A DNA stretch of 64,000 nucleotides from Gammaproteobacteria bacterium (GTDB taxonomy: Bacteria > Pseudomonadota > Gammaproteobacteria > Xanthomonadales > SZUA-36), in the NCBI GenBank assembly GCA_024279945.1, contig JAJRRA010000007.1:1-64000 (forward strand), written 5' to 3'. The notes beneath the pieces are model-generated. The model was not told the DNA's origin and did not search any database. It was given only the letters and a program-made list of their open reading frames with translations. The position numbers and the translations under genes were made by a program. Positions 1 to 7,198 of the stretch are shown here, piece after piece (positions within the stretch are counted from its first letter, which is position 1; each line of letters opens with the position of its first letter).

Positions 1-135
1 ATCGCCGGAGCTGGTACCGGAACTGAGATCGCCGGAGCTGGTACCGGAACTGAGATCGCCGGAGCTGGTACCGGAACTGAGATCGCCGGAGCTGGTACCG
101 GAACTGAGATCGCCGGAGCTGGCACTGGGTCTGAA
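1..135 (+). repeat. 27-bp direct tandem repeat, at least five units
   Basis: Units start at 1, 28, 55, 82 and 109. The first four are identical; the fifth differs in its second half. A further diverged copy lies at 142-168 after a 6-base spacer. The period is a multiple of three and each unit carries a GGTACC core. The array continues beyond the left edge, so total copy number is unknown. There are no spacers between units, so this is not a CRISPR array. Confidence 0.95.
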
Positions 136-285
136 ATTCTAATTGCAGGTGCTGGAACAGGAACCGATGCAATCACCATTACCCTACCCCAAGGAACCGG
201 GATGTCTATGGAAGTCTCCATAGGATGTGGCGTTGCAACTGTCGCGATAATTGACACGAACTCCGTACCAATTGTTGCCTTTTAA
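1..285 (+). CDS. C-terminal fragment of a glycine-rich tandem-repeat protein
   Basis: An open frame enters from the left edge and stops at TAA 283-285; the start lies outside the window. It opens with four identical copies of the nonapeptide IAGAGTGTE, then a variant copy ending GSE, a two-residue spacer (IL) and another diverged copy ending in GTD. A non-repeated tail of about 39 residues follows, rich in small and hydrophobic residues and ending PIVAF. Such low-complexity Gly/Ala/Thr repeats occur in some extracellular or surface proteins, but I recognise no family and see no domain that assigns a function. The repeats are identical at DNA level, so they are recent or kept homogeneous, while the last copies have drifted. 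A terminator-like hairpin lies about 160 bases downstream. Whether this is an expressed gene is inferred from the uninterrupted frame and the protein-level periodicity. Confidence 0.6.
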   Translation: MAGAGTGTEIAGAGTGTEIAGAGTGTEIAGAGTGTEIAGAGTGSEILIAGAGTGTDAITITLPQGTGMSMEVSIGCGVATVAIIDTNSVPIVAF

Positions 286-588
286 AATGTTGCCGTTATT
301 GGCAACCCAGGATTCTGTGACGGAGGCAGGTTTGGCAACGACTTCTGAAATAAGCCTGATAGAGATAGGTCTACACTCCGACTGACGGAGTGGATTCCAG
401 ATAGTCGAATTTGACATAATTTGCTAAATCCAACGAACAAACTTGGCCCCTGCACCACGCAGGGGCATTTTTGCCGTTAAAGCCGGTTGCATATTGCTGT
501 TTTGCTATTCGGTATTTGTAGGTTTACCAAAATCAGATCAAGGATGAATAAGTTTCGGCTCCGCTGTATCATGACCGGCGCAAACCAT
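286..588. other. Non-coding stretch before the tRNA
   Basis: I see no convincing gene. The stretch holds a small hairpin without a T-tract (ACTCCG/CGGAGT, 375-391), the terminator at 446-472 and then AT-rich sequence leading to the tRNA. The frame following the repeat gene stop is open for only about 20 codons. Confidence 0.5.
446..472 (+). terminator. Intrinsic terminator
   Basis: An 8-bp perfect GC-rich stem (GCCCCTGC / GCAGGGGC) with a 5-base ACCAC loop is followed by ATTTTT. It fits termination of the plus-strand repeat-protein transcript before the tRNA gene. Confidence 0.85.
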
Positions 589-665
589 GCCCCGGTAGCT
601 CAGCTGGATAGAGCAATCGCCTCCTAAGCGATAGGTCAGAGGTTCGAATCCTCTCCGGGGCGCCA
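589..665 (+). tRNA. tRNA-Arg (anticodon CCT)
   Basis: A complete cloverleaf can be folded by eye. The acceptor stem GCCCCGG pairs with CCGGGGC, the D-arm GCTC pairs with GAGC, and the anticodon stem ATCGC pairs with GCGAT around the loop CTCCTAA, giving anticodon CCT. The T-arm AGAGG/CCTCT encloses TTCGAAT. Discriminator G is followed by an encoded CCA at 663-665. tRNA genes are frequent integration sites, but I saw no second copy of its 3' end in this window. Confidence 0.97.
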
Positions 666-742
666 TGGTGCATTGGGTGCTTTCTTGGCACATAGGTAAC
701 AGTTTATTGTGTCGGGAAGTTCATTTATGAATAGGATATAGT

Positions 743-1591
743 TTACATATCCTCAAAATAGTAAAGTCCAATACCAGCAGTAATCAAGTCTGTGCCATAC
801 TCATCTCTTTCCCATGGGCGAATTTTTTGTCGCGCTAGCTTATCCGCCTTTCGTAAAAATTGCCCCATTGTCTCTCGGAATTTCATCTGATCCCCTGGCT
901 TTAAGCGAAAAGTCCACGACTGTCTCTGGAACATCTTTTGATCGTTTGGAGAATTTACATTGTATTCGATAGTGGAAATTAGATTTGAAATTGCGGAAAA
1001 AGCAGCATTTACAATATTTGGCTCGTCATTCGAAAGATAAGGAGAAAATTGATCAACCATCAATCGGAGTGTTTTTTTTGACTTGTCTTGCTCAATACTA
1101 TTTGTGGCAAGAAGTCGCTTAATAATTGAATGTGTCGTTATCCCTCTGGTTGAAATTGTAGATCTAACAAGACTATCAAATTCAGAATTTTCATTTCCAT
1201 ATGTTAGAACTGATCTAGTCGTACTACCGCGTCCAGCTAAATTAATTTGATCAGCCCACGCTTCGACAATCGCACTTTCAGGAGTCAGGTCTTTAAGAAA
1301 TTGTTGTTTATATATTTCACCTTCAAGAACCAATTTTCTTTTCACATGCCGAAGCGTCCTGGTATCTAGCCCAGTTATTAGAGCTAGTCTTGTTAGAGGT
1401 ACATTTTTTCCAGGGTTTTCTGCTCGAATATTTCTTTCGGCTTCTTCAACGTATATAAATCGAATCATCTCTTGCAGTTTTACGAGCGAGATTCTTCCCA
1501 CCAGGAAGCGAATCAGTTTTCTGAATACATTTTCAACAGCTTTGGTGAGGATAGCGGCATCGTGAAGGTGTTCTTCTTTAATCAGGGGCAT
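743..1591 (-). CDS. DUF6502 family protein
   Basis: The 282-aa product resembles the DUF6502 family, whose function is unknown. The N-terminal part (about residues 15-90) is helical and includes a helix-turn-helix-like stretch (LTRLALITGLDTRTLRHVK), so a DNA-binding or regulatory role is possible. I place the start at the ATG at 1591, in frame with a longer open frame, because AAGGAG lies about eight bases upstream. The gene stands alone. Its upstream region is unusually structured, with a long hairpin and two tandem palindromes listed separately. Family assignment is from sequence memory of the family; the role is inference. Confidence 0.7.
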   Translation of the reverse strand: MPLIKEEHLHDAAILTKAVENVFRKLIRFLVGRISLVKLQEMIRFIYVEEAERNIRAENPGKNVPLTRLALITGLDTRTLRHVKRKLVLEGEIYKQQFLKDLTPESAIVEAWADQINLAGRGSTTRSVLTYGNENSEFDSLVRSTISTRGITTHSIIKRLLATNSIEQDKSKKTLRLMVDQFSPYLSNDEPNIVNAAFSAISNLISTIEYNVNSPNDQKMFQRQSWTFRLKPGDQMKFRETMGQFLRKADKLARQKIRPWERDEYGTDLITAGIGLYYFEDM

Positions 1592-1689
1592 GTGGATCTC
1601 CTTTTCTCTACCGATAGTCCCTTTTAACGGTGCAAGCACTTTTTCTTCGCAAAGGCAGAGCCCGAGCCATATGGCCCGGACCCTGCTTC

Positions 1690-1777
1690 AACCGACCGGA
1701 GAACCATTCTGTCCGCACATACCGGCGATTCCTTCCCCCTTCCCTATCGCCGATAAACAGAATTGGTTCTGTCGGTT
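1690..1777 (-). promoter_or_regulatory. Long hairpin in the probable leader of the DUF6502 gene
   Basis: On the minus strand, outer arms AACCGAC and GTCGGTT pair, then AGAACCA with TGGTTCT and TTCTGT with ACAGAA, giving about 20 bp with small bulges. An inner stem of nine pairs (1721-1729 with 1746-1754, one G-T) closes a 16-base purine-rich loop (AGGGAAGGGGGAAGGA in RNA sense). It lies about 100 bases ahead of the start codon and has no T-tract, so it is not a simple terminator. A regulatory leader RNA is one reading, a remnant inverted-repeat element another. Confidence 0.55.
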
Positions 1778-1791
1778 TGCACTCCCCTTGC

Positions 1792-1828
1792 ATTGACAAT
1801 GATGTCAATAATTGCCATAGATGTCAAT
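1792..1828. promoter_or_regulatory. Two tandem operator-like palindromes
   Basis: ATTGACAATGATGTCAAT (1792-1809) is a perfect inverted repeat with 7-base arms. ATTGCCATAGATGTCAAT (1811-1828) is the same motif with one mismatch, exactly 19 bp further on. The pair sits upstream of the DUF6502 leader hairpin, where a promoter would be expected; the minus strand reads TTGACA twice here. This looks like a dimeric regulator binding site. The regulator is unknown and autoregulation by the DUF6502 protein is only a guess. Confidence 0.55.
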
Positions 1829-1907
1829 CTTTTTTTAAAAGAATAATTATTTGAAGCGGTTTTCCTACAGATTTTGTGCAGACTGGCCCTACCCTTTTAC
1901 CCGAATC

Positions 1908-3326
1908 TTAAAGATTTCTTGCGATTCGAAAACCTATCCGGCCATCGTGGCTGTGAGGTTTGGCGGCCAGCCTGAATGCAGATCGGGTCTGATCCGGTGA
2001 ACTGGCCCAGTAGCCTCCGCGGATGACACGAAGTCTGCATCCCGGATTGACCCAGCTTGAGCCATCAAGTGGCGCGCGCAAGTAAGTATCATGCCAACAA
2101 TCCATGACCCATTCCCCCACATTGCCGCCAATATCAAACAGGCCATAAGGTGAAGCCTCGAAAGATCCGACCGGCGCGGGGCCCCAAAAGTGATCCGTGT
2201 AGCCCTTGAATGAAGTTGCCCAGTTACGGCGCCCCCGGGTGGTATCGCCTTCTCCGGTAATGTTTTCCACAACACGTTGAGGCGAACCACTTCCCCACCA
2301 ATACCGGCTACTCTTCCCCCCGCGTAACGCATATTCAAACTCCGCTTCGCTCGGCAGGCGATAAGACTTGCCCGTACTGGCAGCCAGCCAATTTACGTAA
2401 GCCTGGGCATCATTCCAGGAAACATGTACCACCGGGTCGTTGTCGCCGGCCTTGCGGCCTTCATAGTCCATTCTCCAGTTGACATTGTCCTTTCTGGTCA
2501 TCCGACCGGAAAGCTGGTGATAAATCATGGAAAAGCGATCGTTCTCAGCATCGGTCTTGTACCCGGCTGAGTCGACAAAATCCCGAAATTGCGATACGGA
2601 AACTTCGTACTGGCCCAGAGCGAAACCGCGTGAAAAAGTTATTCGATGCTGAGGCCCTTCGCTGTGCTTGCGGCCTTTTTCAGAAGTCGGTGATCCCATC
2701 ATAAAACTTCCGGCTGGAATAACCACCGAACTGGGTGACCAATGGTCTGGCTGATTATCCTGCTGGAGAAACGGATCCTTAATGACCTGACCGGGCCGGA
2801 ATCCACCATACACCCGCGCCTCCTCCATGCGGCGCCTAATCCGGGTCACCTCATTATCCGCACCACCAAGAGCAACCAACTCAATCAGGATACGCCCAAC
2901 GCGATCGAAATTTCCGGCATCCATCGCCGACCGGGCATCCATGCTCAATTCCTCCGCCCGTAACGCCCTGAAACCGGCAATTTCCGAGCGAGCTTGTTCG
3001 ATCAGTTCCGGGGACTTCCGAACAGCGGATGCATCCTCAAGCGCGCGCTGTGCAGACTCAAAATCGAGTTCACGCGCATACTCAAGTGCCCTTGACACCA
3101 TCTGTTGTTGCTGTACAAGCTGCACAGGATCTGCATCGGAAATATCCGTGTTGCCACTGACCTCCGGCACCGCCGGGGCACCGGAAGCACCTTGTTCCCC
3201 CTCCTGGGCATCAATGCTGGCGACACCCAGCAATGCCCCCAGCAGCAAAGACAGGGAGATATGTCTTTTCACCGGCACCCGACCCGACCGGTTCACCCCT
3301 AAGCTGGACAAAACAACAGTGTGCAT
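1908..3326 (-). CDS. Secreted FGE-like (SUMF1 fold) protein lacking catalytic cysteines
   Basis: The 472-aa product has an N-terminal signal-like segment (positive residues, then SLSLLLGALLGVASIDA), a helical region to about residue 190, and a formylglycine-generating-enzyme/SUMF1-like domain from the PAGSFMMGS motif to the end (GGNVGEWVMD, RVIRGGYW, GFRIARNL). In true FGE enzymes the stretch after RGGSW carries the two active-site cysteines; here it reads YWASSPDQTRSAFR, without cysteine, so sulfatase activation is unlikely. Such domains often serve as structural or ligand-binding modules. I chose the ATG at 3326 because AAAGGA lies upstream and the signal peptide follows; the longer open frame lacks a good ribosome site. 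It is divergent from rnd and alone on its strand. Confidence 0.8.
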   Translation of the reverse strand: MHTVVLSSLGVNRSGRVPVKRHISLSLLLGALLGVASIDAQEGEQGASGAPAVPEVSGNTDISDADPVQLVQQQQMVSRALEYARELDFESAQRALEDASAVRKSPELIEQARSEIAGFRALRAEELSMDARSAMDAGNFDRVGRILIELVALGGADNEVTRIRRRMEEARVYGGFRPGQVIKDPFLQQDNQPDHWSPSSVVIPAGSFMMGSPTSEKGRKHSEGPQHRITFSRGFALGQYEVSVSQFRDFVDSAGYKTDAENDRFSMIYHQLSGRMTRKDNVNWRMDYEGRKAGDNDPVVHVSWNDAQAYVNWLAASTGKSYRLPSEAEFEYALRGGKSSRYWWGSGSPQRVVENITGEGDTTRGRRNWATSFKGYTDHFWGPAPVGSFEASPYGLFDIGGNVGEWVMDCWHDTYLRAPLDGSSWVNPGCRLRVIRGGYWASSPDQTRSAFRLAAKPHSHDGRIGFRIARNL

Positions 3327-3410
3327 GCAAATTCCTTTGCCTGTAGCATTCATACTAAATGCTTTTAGCGCCTTGCAGAAGTACCCACAAAATGTTTTCT
3401 CTGAATTCCA

Positions 3411-4574
3411 ATGCTTGATAATACATCCATAATGCAGGCGCTTTCCGCCGGAGAGCATCCTATCCTGCTCGAAACAGCCACACAACTCGCCAATGCTGCA
3501 AAGCAGTGGGAGCGCAGCGAAGTGCTGGGTATCGATACCGAGTTTGTGCGGGAGCGAACTTATCGTGCGAAGCTAGGCCTGGTCCAAATTTCAGATGGCC
3601 GGACCGCGTGGCTGGTCGATCCGCTGACTGCAGGCTCCCTGGAGCCCCTGGCACAGCTCATGGCGAATACGGACATCACGAAAATCCTTCACAGCAGTTC
3701 CGAGGACCTGGAAGTGCTCATGTATGCTCTGGGACAACTCCCCCAGCCCATGGTAGACACCCAGATTGCCTGCGCCATGCTGGGGCAATCATTGCAACTG
3801 GCTTATTCTCATGCAGTAAAATGGCTATTCGACATTTCCATAGACAAAGACCAGACGCGATCAAATTGGTGCCGAAGGCCGTTGCATTCCCGCCAGCTGC
3901 GCTATGCTGCTATGGATGTTGTGCTTTTACCCATGATGTTGCAGAGGTTAAAGCCACAACTTGAGGAAGCCGGGCGCTGGCAATGGCTAGTGGAAGATAT
4001 TACGCGAATGAAACGCAACAGCCTGATACCCGTTGATCCGGAAAAGGCTTACTTGCGTTTCCCGGGTATCGGCCGGATAGACCAGGCGGGTTTAAGGGCG
4101 CTACAGGCACTGGCAGCCTGGCGAGAAAGGACGGCGGAAGCGAAGGACCGTGCCCGTGGTTTCGTCATTTCCGATGCCGGCCTCATGCAACTGGCCCGCC
4201 TGAGACCTGCAAGTGCAGAAGAAATTCGCCAAATCCAGGATATTCACCCCAGCGAACTCAAGCGGTATCAGGCTCAGATACTGCAGATAATCGCTGACTC
4301 CAAAGCTTCAACATCCGTGGTTGGAAATATCATGAAACTGAACAATCTCCAACATAAGCAGCTTAAAGCCATGCGACTTATCGTCGGCGAAAGTGCCGGC
4401 AAACTGGGCATCGACCCTGCTCTGCTGGCATCGAGGAAGGAACTGGAGAAATTAATCAGGGCAGTTGCAAGTGGCGAGAATATTCCCGAAAGGTTTCTCG
4501 GCTGGCGAACAACAATCATTACCGATGGTCTTATGACAATCCTGGCGGGTTCGCCTGCAACACCGGCGGCATGA
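3411..4574 (+). CDS. rnd: Ribonuclease D
   Basis: A 387-aa 3'-5' exoribonuclease for tRNA 3' maturation and RNA turnover. The DEDDy exonuclease residues are visible: D42 and E44 in IDTEFVRERTY, D99 in HSSSEDLEVL, and Y165/D169 in YAAMDVVLL. An HRDC-like helical domain follows at about residues 210-290, then a second helical region to the C-terminus, as in E. coli RNase D. The start is uncertain between 3411 and the ATG 21 bases later; neither has a strong ribosome site. The gene is divergent from the FGE-like gene and convergent with the LysR gene. Confidence 0.93.
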   Translation: MLDNTSIMQALSAGEHPILLETATQLANAAKQWERSEVLGIDTEFVRERTYRAKLGLVQISDGRTAWLVDPLTAGSLEPLAQLMANTDITKILHSSSEDLEVLMYALGQLPQPMVDTQIACAMLGQSLQLAYSHAVKWLFDISIDKDQTRSNWCRRPLHSRQLRYAAMDVVLLPMMLQRLKPQLEEAGRWQWLVEDITRMKRNSLIPVDPEKAYLRFPGIGRIDQAGLRALQALAAWRERTAEAKDRARGFVISDAGLMQLARLRPASAEEIRQIQDIHPSELKRYQAQILQIIADSKASTSVVGNIMKLNNLQHKQLKAMRLIVGESAGKLGIDPALLASRKELEKLIRAVASGENIPERFLGWRTTIITDGLMTILAGSPATPAA

Positions 4575-4603
4575 ATGAGGCTATTCGCTGGCGTTAAACT
4601 TGA

Positions 4604-5496
4604 TCATGAGTTCACACCACCTTTAAGCTGATCGACAAACCAGCGCAAGACCCGACCCCTGTTATTCGTCTTCCAGACCATATAAACAGGCGTATCAACA
4701 GCAGGTATTTTCACTGGTACTTCCACAAGTGATCTGTCCGCCAACAAATATTCAATACGGTGTCGGGGCAAAAATCCAACCCCTAAACCCAGCTTCTGAG
4801 CACGAATTTTTCCGCTATTGTCGGTACGCTCAATACCGGCTGCTTACTGAAAAGACGATGGCTCAAAGGTGCAAAATGGCGGGAACTGTCGCGCACCACT
4901 ACCGCACGATAACATTCAATGTCCGCTTGTTTAAGCGGTAGAACATGCTGGGCCAACTCATGCTCTGGCGGTACGACAAACACCCACTGAACCGTTTGCA
5001 TCTCGTGATATTTATAATCCTGCGTATGGCCCGGCTGCATTCCCGCCCCCAGGACCAAGTCAACACGGTCGTCTGTCACCGCTTCCCAACTGCCTCCCAG
5101 CACTTCCTCATGCACATTGATTTCAAGGTCCGGTTTAAGCCGGTAGAACTTACGGATCAGATGATAGTAGGGCTCAAAAGCCAGGATGGAGTCGATGGCG
5201 ATATTGAACCGGGTTTCCCAGCCGCGATCTACCTGCCGCGTGGCTTCCGCCACTCGTTCGGCCGCCGCGATCAGTTCACGGCCTTGCTCCAGCAACACCT
5301 TGCCCGCTGGTGTGAAGAGAGAGCGCCGGCCTTCCCGTTTAAATAAAACAACGCCCAGGTCTTCTTCGAGTTTTTTTACCTTATAGGTGATCGCAGACGG
5401 CACCCGGTACAAGGCATTGGCCGCAGCAGCAAAGCTTCCTTTACGATCAATGGCATCCAGGACTTCCAACGATTCCAGGCTAATCAGTCGTTTCAT
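4604..5496 (-). pseudogene. LysR-family regulator (YhaJ-like), broken by a -1 frameshift
   Basis: The N-terminal winged helix (SLEVLDAIDRKGSFAAAANAL, about residues 8-60) and most of the substrate-binding domain read normally from the ATG at 5496. After VPTIAEK the frame shifts and stops within about eight codons. The missing C-terminus (QKLGLGVGFLPRHRI, then VYMVWKTNNRGRVLRWFVDQL) continues in another frame to TGA at 4604-4606. Restoring one A to the five-base A-run at 4807-4811 (T on the plus strand) joins the two parts into a normal LysR protein of about 297 aa. It faces yqjG, and E. coli YhaJ is likewise encoded near yqjG, so it probably regulates that reductase. The break may be real or a sequencing error. 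Confidence 0.85.
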
Positions 5497-5514
5497 TTTG
5501 TAGTCCAATAATAG

Positions 5515-5544
5515 TTCAAATATTTTGAATATATTAGTTAATAT
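5515..5544. promoter_or_regulatory. Palindromes between the LysR gene and yqjG
   Basis: Two perfect inverted repeats lie side by side: TTCAAATATTTTGAA (5515-5529) and ATATTAGTTAATAT (5531-5544). They sit close to the LysR start and about 80-110 bases ahead of yqjG, where LysR-type regulators usually bind. They are candidate operator sites; AT-richness makes chance palindromes possible. Confidence 0.4.
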
Positions 5545-5622
5545 AACTCGATTTATTTGTTTATGTCGATAAATAACAATATGCAAACACAACAAACTCT
5601 TTGAATACATAGGGAGATAAAT

Positions 5623-6579
5623 ATGGGACTACTGGTCGACGGCAATTGGCGGAATGTTTGGTATGACACCACATCTACCGGCGGCGAGTATATCCGTCAG
5701 GACGCTCAGTTTCGCCACTGGATCGGTGAGTCGGGTTTTGAAGCCGAGGCCGGACGCTACCATCTGTTTGTGTCCCTGGCTTGCCCCTGGGCCCACCGTA
5801 CCCTGATTTTTCGCAAGCTGAAAAAGCTCGAACAGTTCATCGGAATCACCATTGTTGATGCCAGGATGCTGGAGCACGGCTGGGAATTTTCTGAGGTCTC
5901 TGAGGACAATCCTATCGAAGGCATTAAATACCTGAGCCAGGTTTATACGGCAGCCGAGCCCACTTACAGCGGCCGGGTCACCGTACCGGTGCTGTGGGAT
6001 AAAAAGCGGCACACGATTGTGAACAATGAGTCCTCAGAAATCATCCGCATGTTTAACCGTGCTTTTAACAACCTAACCGGAGATCACAGCGATTATTATC
6101 CCGCACCGCTACAGGCGGAGATCGATGCCCTCAATCATTTGATTTATGACGACATCAACAACGGTGTTTACCGCGCAGGCTTCGCCACATCTCAAACAGC
6201 TTATGAAGCTGCCTTCCGGCGCCTGTTTGATACTCTGGATGCGATTGAGCAACGCCTGGGGCAACAACGATACTTAATGGGCGACCGGGTCACCGAAGCC
6301 GACTGGCGATTGTTTACCACCCTGATTCGGTTTGATGCAGTGTACTACAGCCACTTCAAAACCAATCTCAAACACCTTGAGGACTTCCCCAATCTTTCCA
6401 ATTACGTGCGCGACCTGTATCAAACCGCCGGCATTGCAGAGACGGTAAATTTTGAGCACATCAAGACGCATTACTATGTCAGCCAGACCACCATCAATCC
6501 TACACAGGTCGTACCGGTGGGCCCCACGCTGGATTTCTCAAACAAGCACAATCGCGATCAATTGCGAAGCGACAGATGA
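5623..6579 (+). CDS. yqjG: Glutathionyl-hydroquinone reductase (Xi-class GST)
   Basis: A 318-aa cytosolic enzyme of the YqjG/ECM4 family that uses glutathione to reduce glutathionyl-hydroquinones. The catalytic motif C54-P-W-A-H-R lies in the thioredoxin-like N-terminal domain. VTVPVLWD and NNESSEIIRM form the glutathione-binding region, and an all-helical GST C-terminal domain follows (YLMGDRVTEADWRLFTTLIRFD). AGGGAG lies about seven bases upstream of the ATG. It is divergent from the LysR gene, with candidate operators between them, so its expression in this strain may have changed if the LysR frameshift is real. Confidence 0.95.
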   Translation: MGLLVDGNWRNVWYDTTSTGGEYIRQDAQFRHWIGESGFEAEAGRYHLFVSLACPWAHRTLIFRKLKKLEQFIGITIVDARMLEHGWEFSEVSEDNPIEGIKYLSQVYTAAEPTYSGRVTVPVLWDKKRHTIVNNESSEIIRMFNRAFNNLTGDHSDYYPAPLQAEIDALNHLIYDDINNGVYRAGFATSQTAYEAAFRRLFDTLDAIEQRLGQQRYLMGDRVTEADWRLFTTLIRFDAVYYSHFKTNLKHLEDFPNLSNYVRDLYQTAGIAETVNFEHIKTHYYVSQTTINPTQVVPVGPTLDFSNKHNRDQLRSDR

Positions 6580-6585
6580 TGGCTT

Positions 6586-6649
6586 CCCGATATTGTCAAC
6601 TACCGGCTGCCGAAAAAATGGGCAAGCCACAGTATCGGGATTTTTCGGC
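6586..6649. repeat. Interleaved inverted repeats downstream of yqjG
   Basis: CCCGATATTGT (6586-6596) pairs with ACAGTATCGGG (6629-6639) with one G-T. GCCGAAAAAT-like sequence (6609-6619) pairs with ATTTTTCGGC (6640-6649). The two stems interlock and cannot form together without a pseudoknot. The second stem ends in a T-run but is not a classic terminator. Function is unknown; termination of yqjG transcripts is possible. Confidence 0.4.
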
Positions 6650-6721
6650 GGAATAAATCGAACAGGCCACTGAAGACTACCGTCATGGTCGATTGGTGTG
6701 AGGAGTTCCCAAACAGTTGTT

Positions 6722-7066
6722 TCAGCCAGGCGGCCACGTCATTTGCCTCCCGCCAAGCAGATGCAAATGGATATGGTACACCGCTTGCCCGCCTGCCTGG
6801 TTGCAGTTCATCACCAGGCGGTATCCATCTTCAGACAGACCTTCTTCCCGGGCGATTTCCACCGCTGCTAAAACCAGTTTTCCGACCAATTCTGCGTGCC
6901 GTGACTTGAGGTCATTTGTGGTGGGGATCCTTTCTTTGGGGATAATCAGAACATGCACCGGCGCTTGGGGGTTGATGTCACGGAAGGCCAGTATTTCATC
7001 CGTTTCATATACGATTTCTGCCGGTATTTCACGATTGATAATTTTCAAAAACAGCTCATCAGCCAT
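6722..7066 (-). CDS. hinT: HIT-family purine nucleoside phosphoramidase
   Basis: A 114-aa protein of the usual HinT length, which hydrolyses adenosine phosphoramidates and related nucleotidyl conjugates. The histidine-triad motif H98-I-H100-L-H102-L-L carries the catalytic histidine. The N-terminal FLKIINREIPAEIVYETD and FRDINPQAPVHVLIIPK are typical of bacterial HinT. It is a single gene, convergent with yqjG and divergent from the transposase gene. Nothing in its flanks indicates special regulation. Confidence 0.95.
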   Translation of the reverse strand: MADELFLKIINREIPAEIVYETDEILAFRDINPQAPVHVLIIPKERIPTTNDLKSRHAELVGKLVLAAVEIAREEGLSEDGYRLVMNCNQAGGQAVYHIHLHLLGGRQMTWPPG

Positions 7067-7198
7067 GGCGATACAATCTCCGTGGAAAATCCAAGAGGAA
7101 GATGGAAGATCAGGACACCCATTTTTCGTCCATTATCCTACAGAACTCCAAGTCATTTTGCTCTACCGGGGAATTCCGAATAGGTTCAGACTGGCCTC

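Noticed and set aside
1..135. CRISPR-like direct repeats
   Set aside because: Units abut without spacers, the period is 27 bp, and they read as a protein repeat.
589..665. tRNA-Arg as attachment site of an integrated element
   Set aside because: No integrase gene and no repeated tRNA 3' end were seen within the window.
1908..3326. Sulfatase-activating formylglycine-generating enzyme
   Set aside because: The catalytic cysteines are absent and no sulfatase gene is nearby.
2827..3432. Antisense frame (201 aa) opposite the FGE-like gene
   Set aside because: Low-complexity Ser/Ala-rich translation typical of a reverse-complement shadow.
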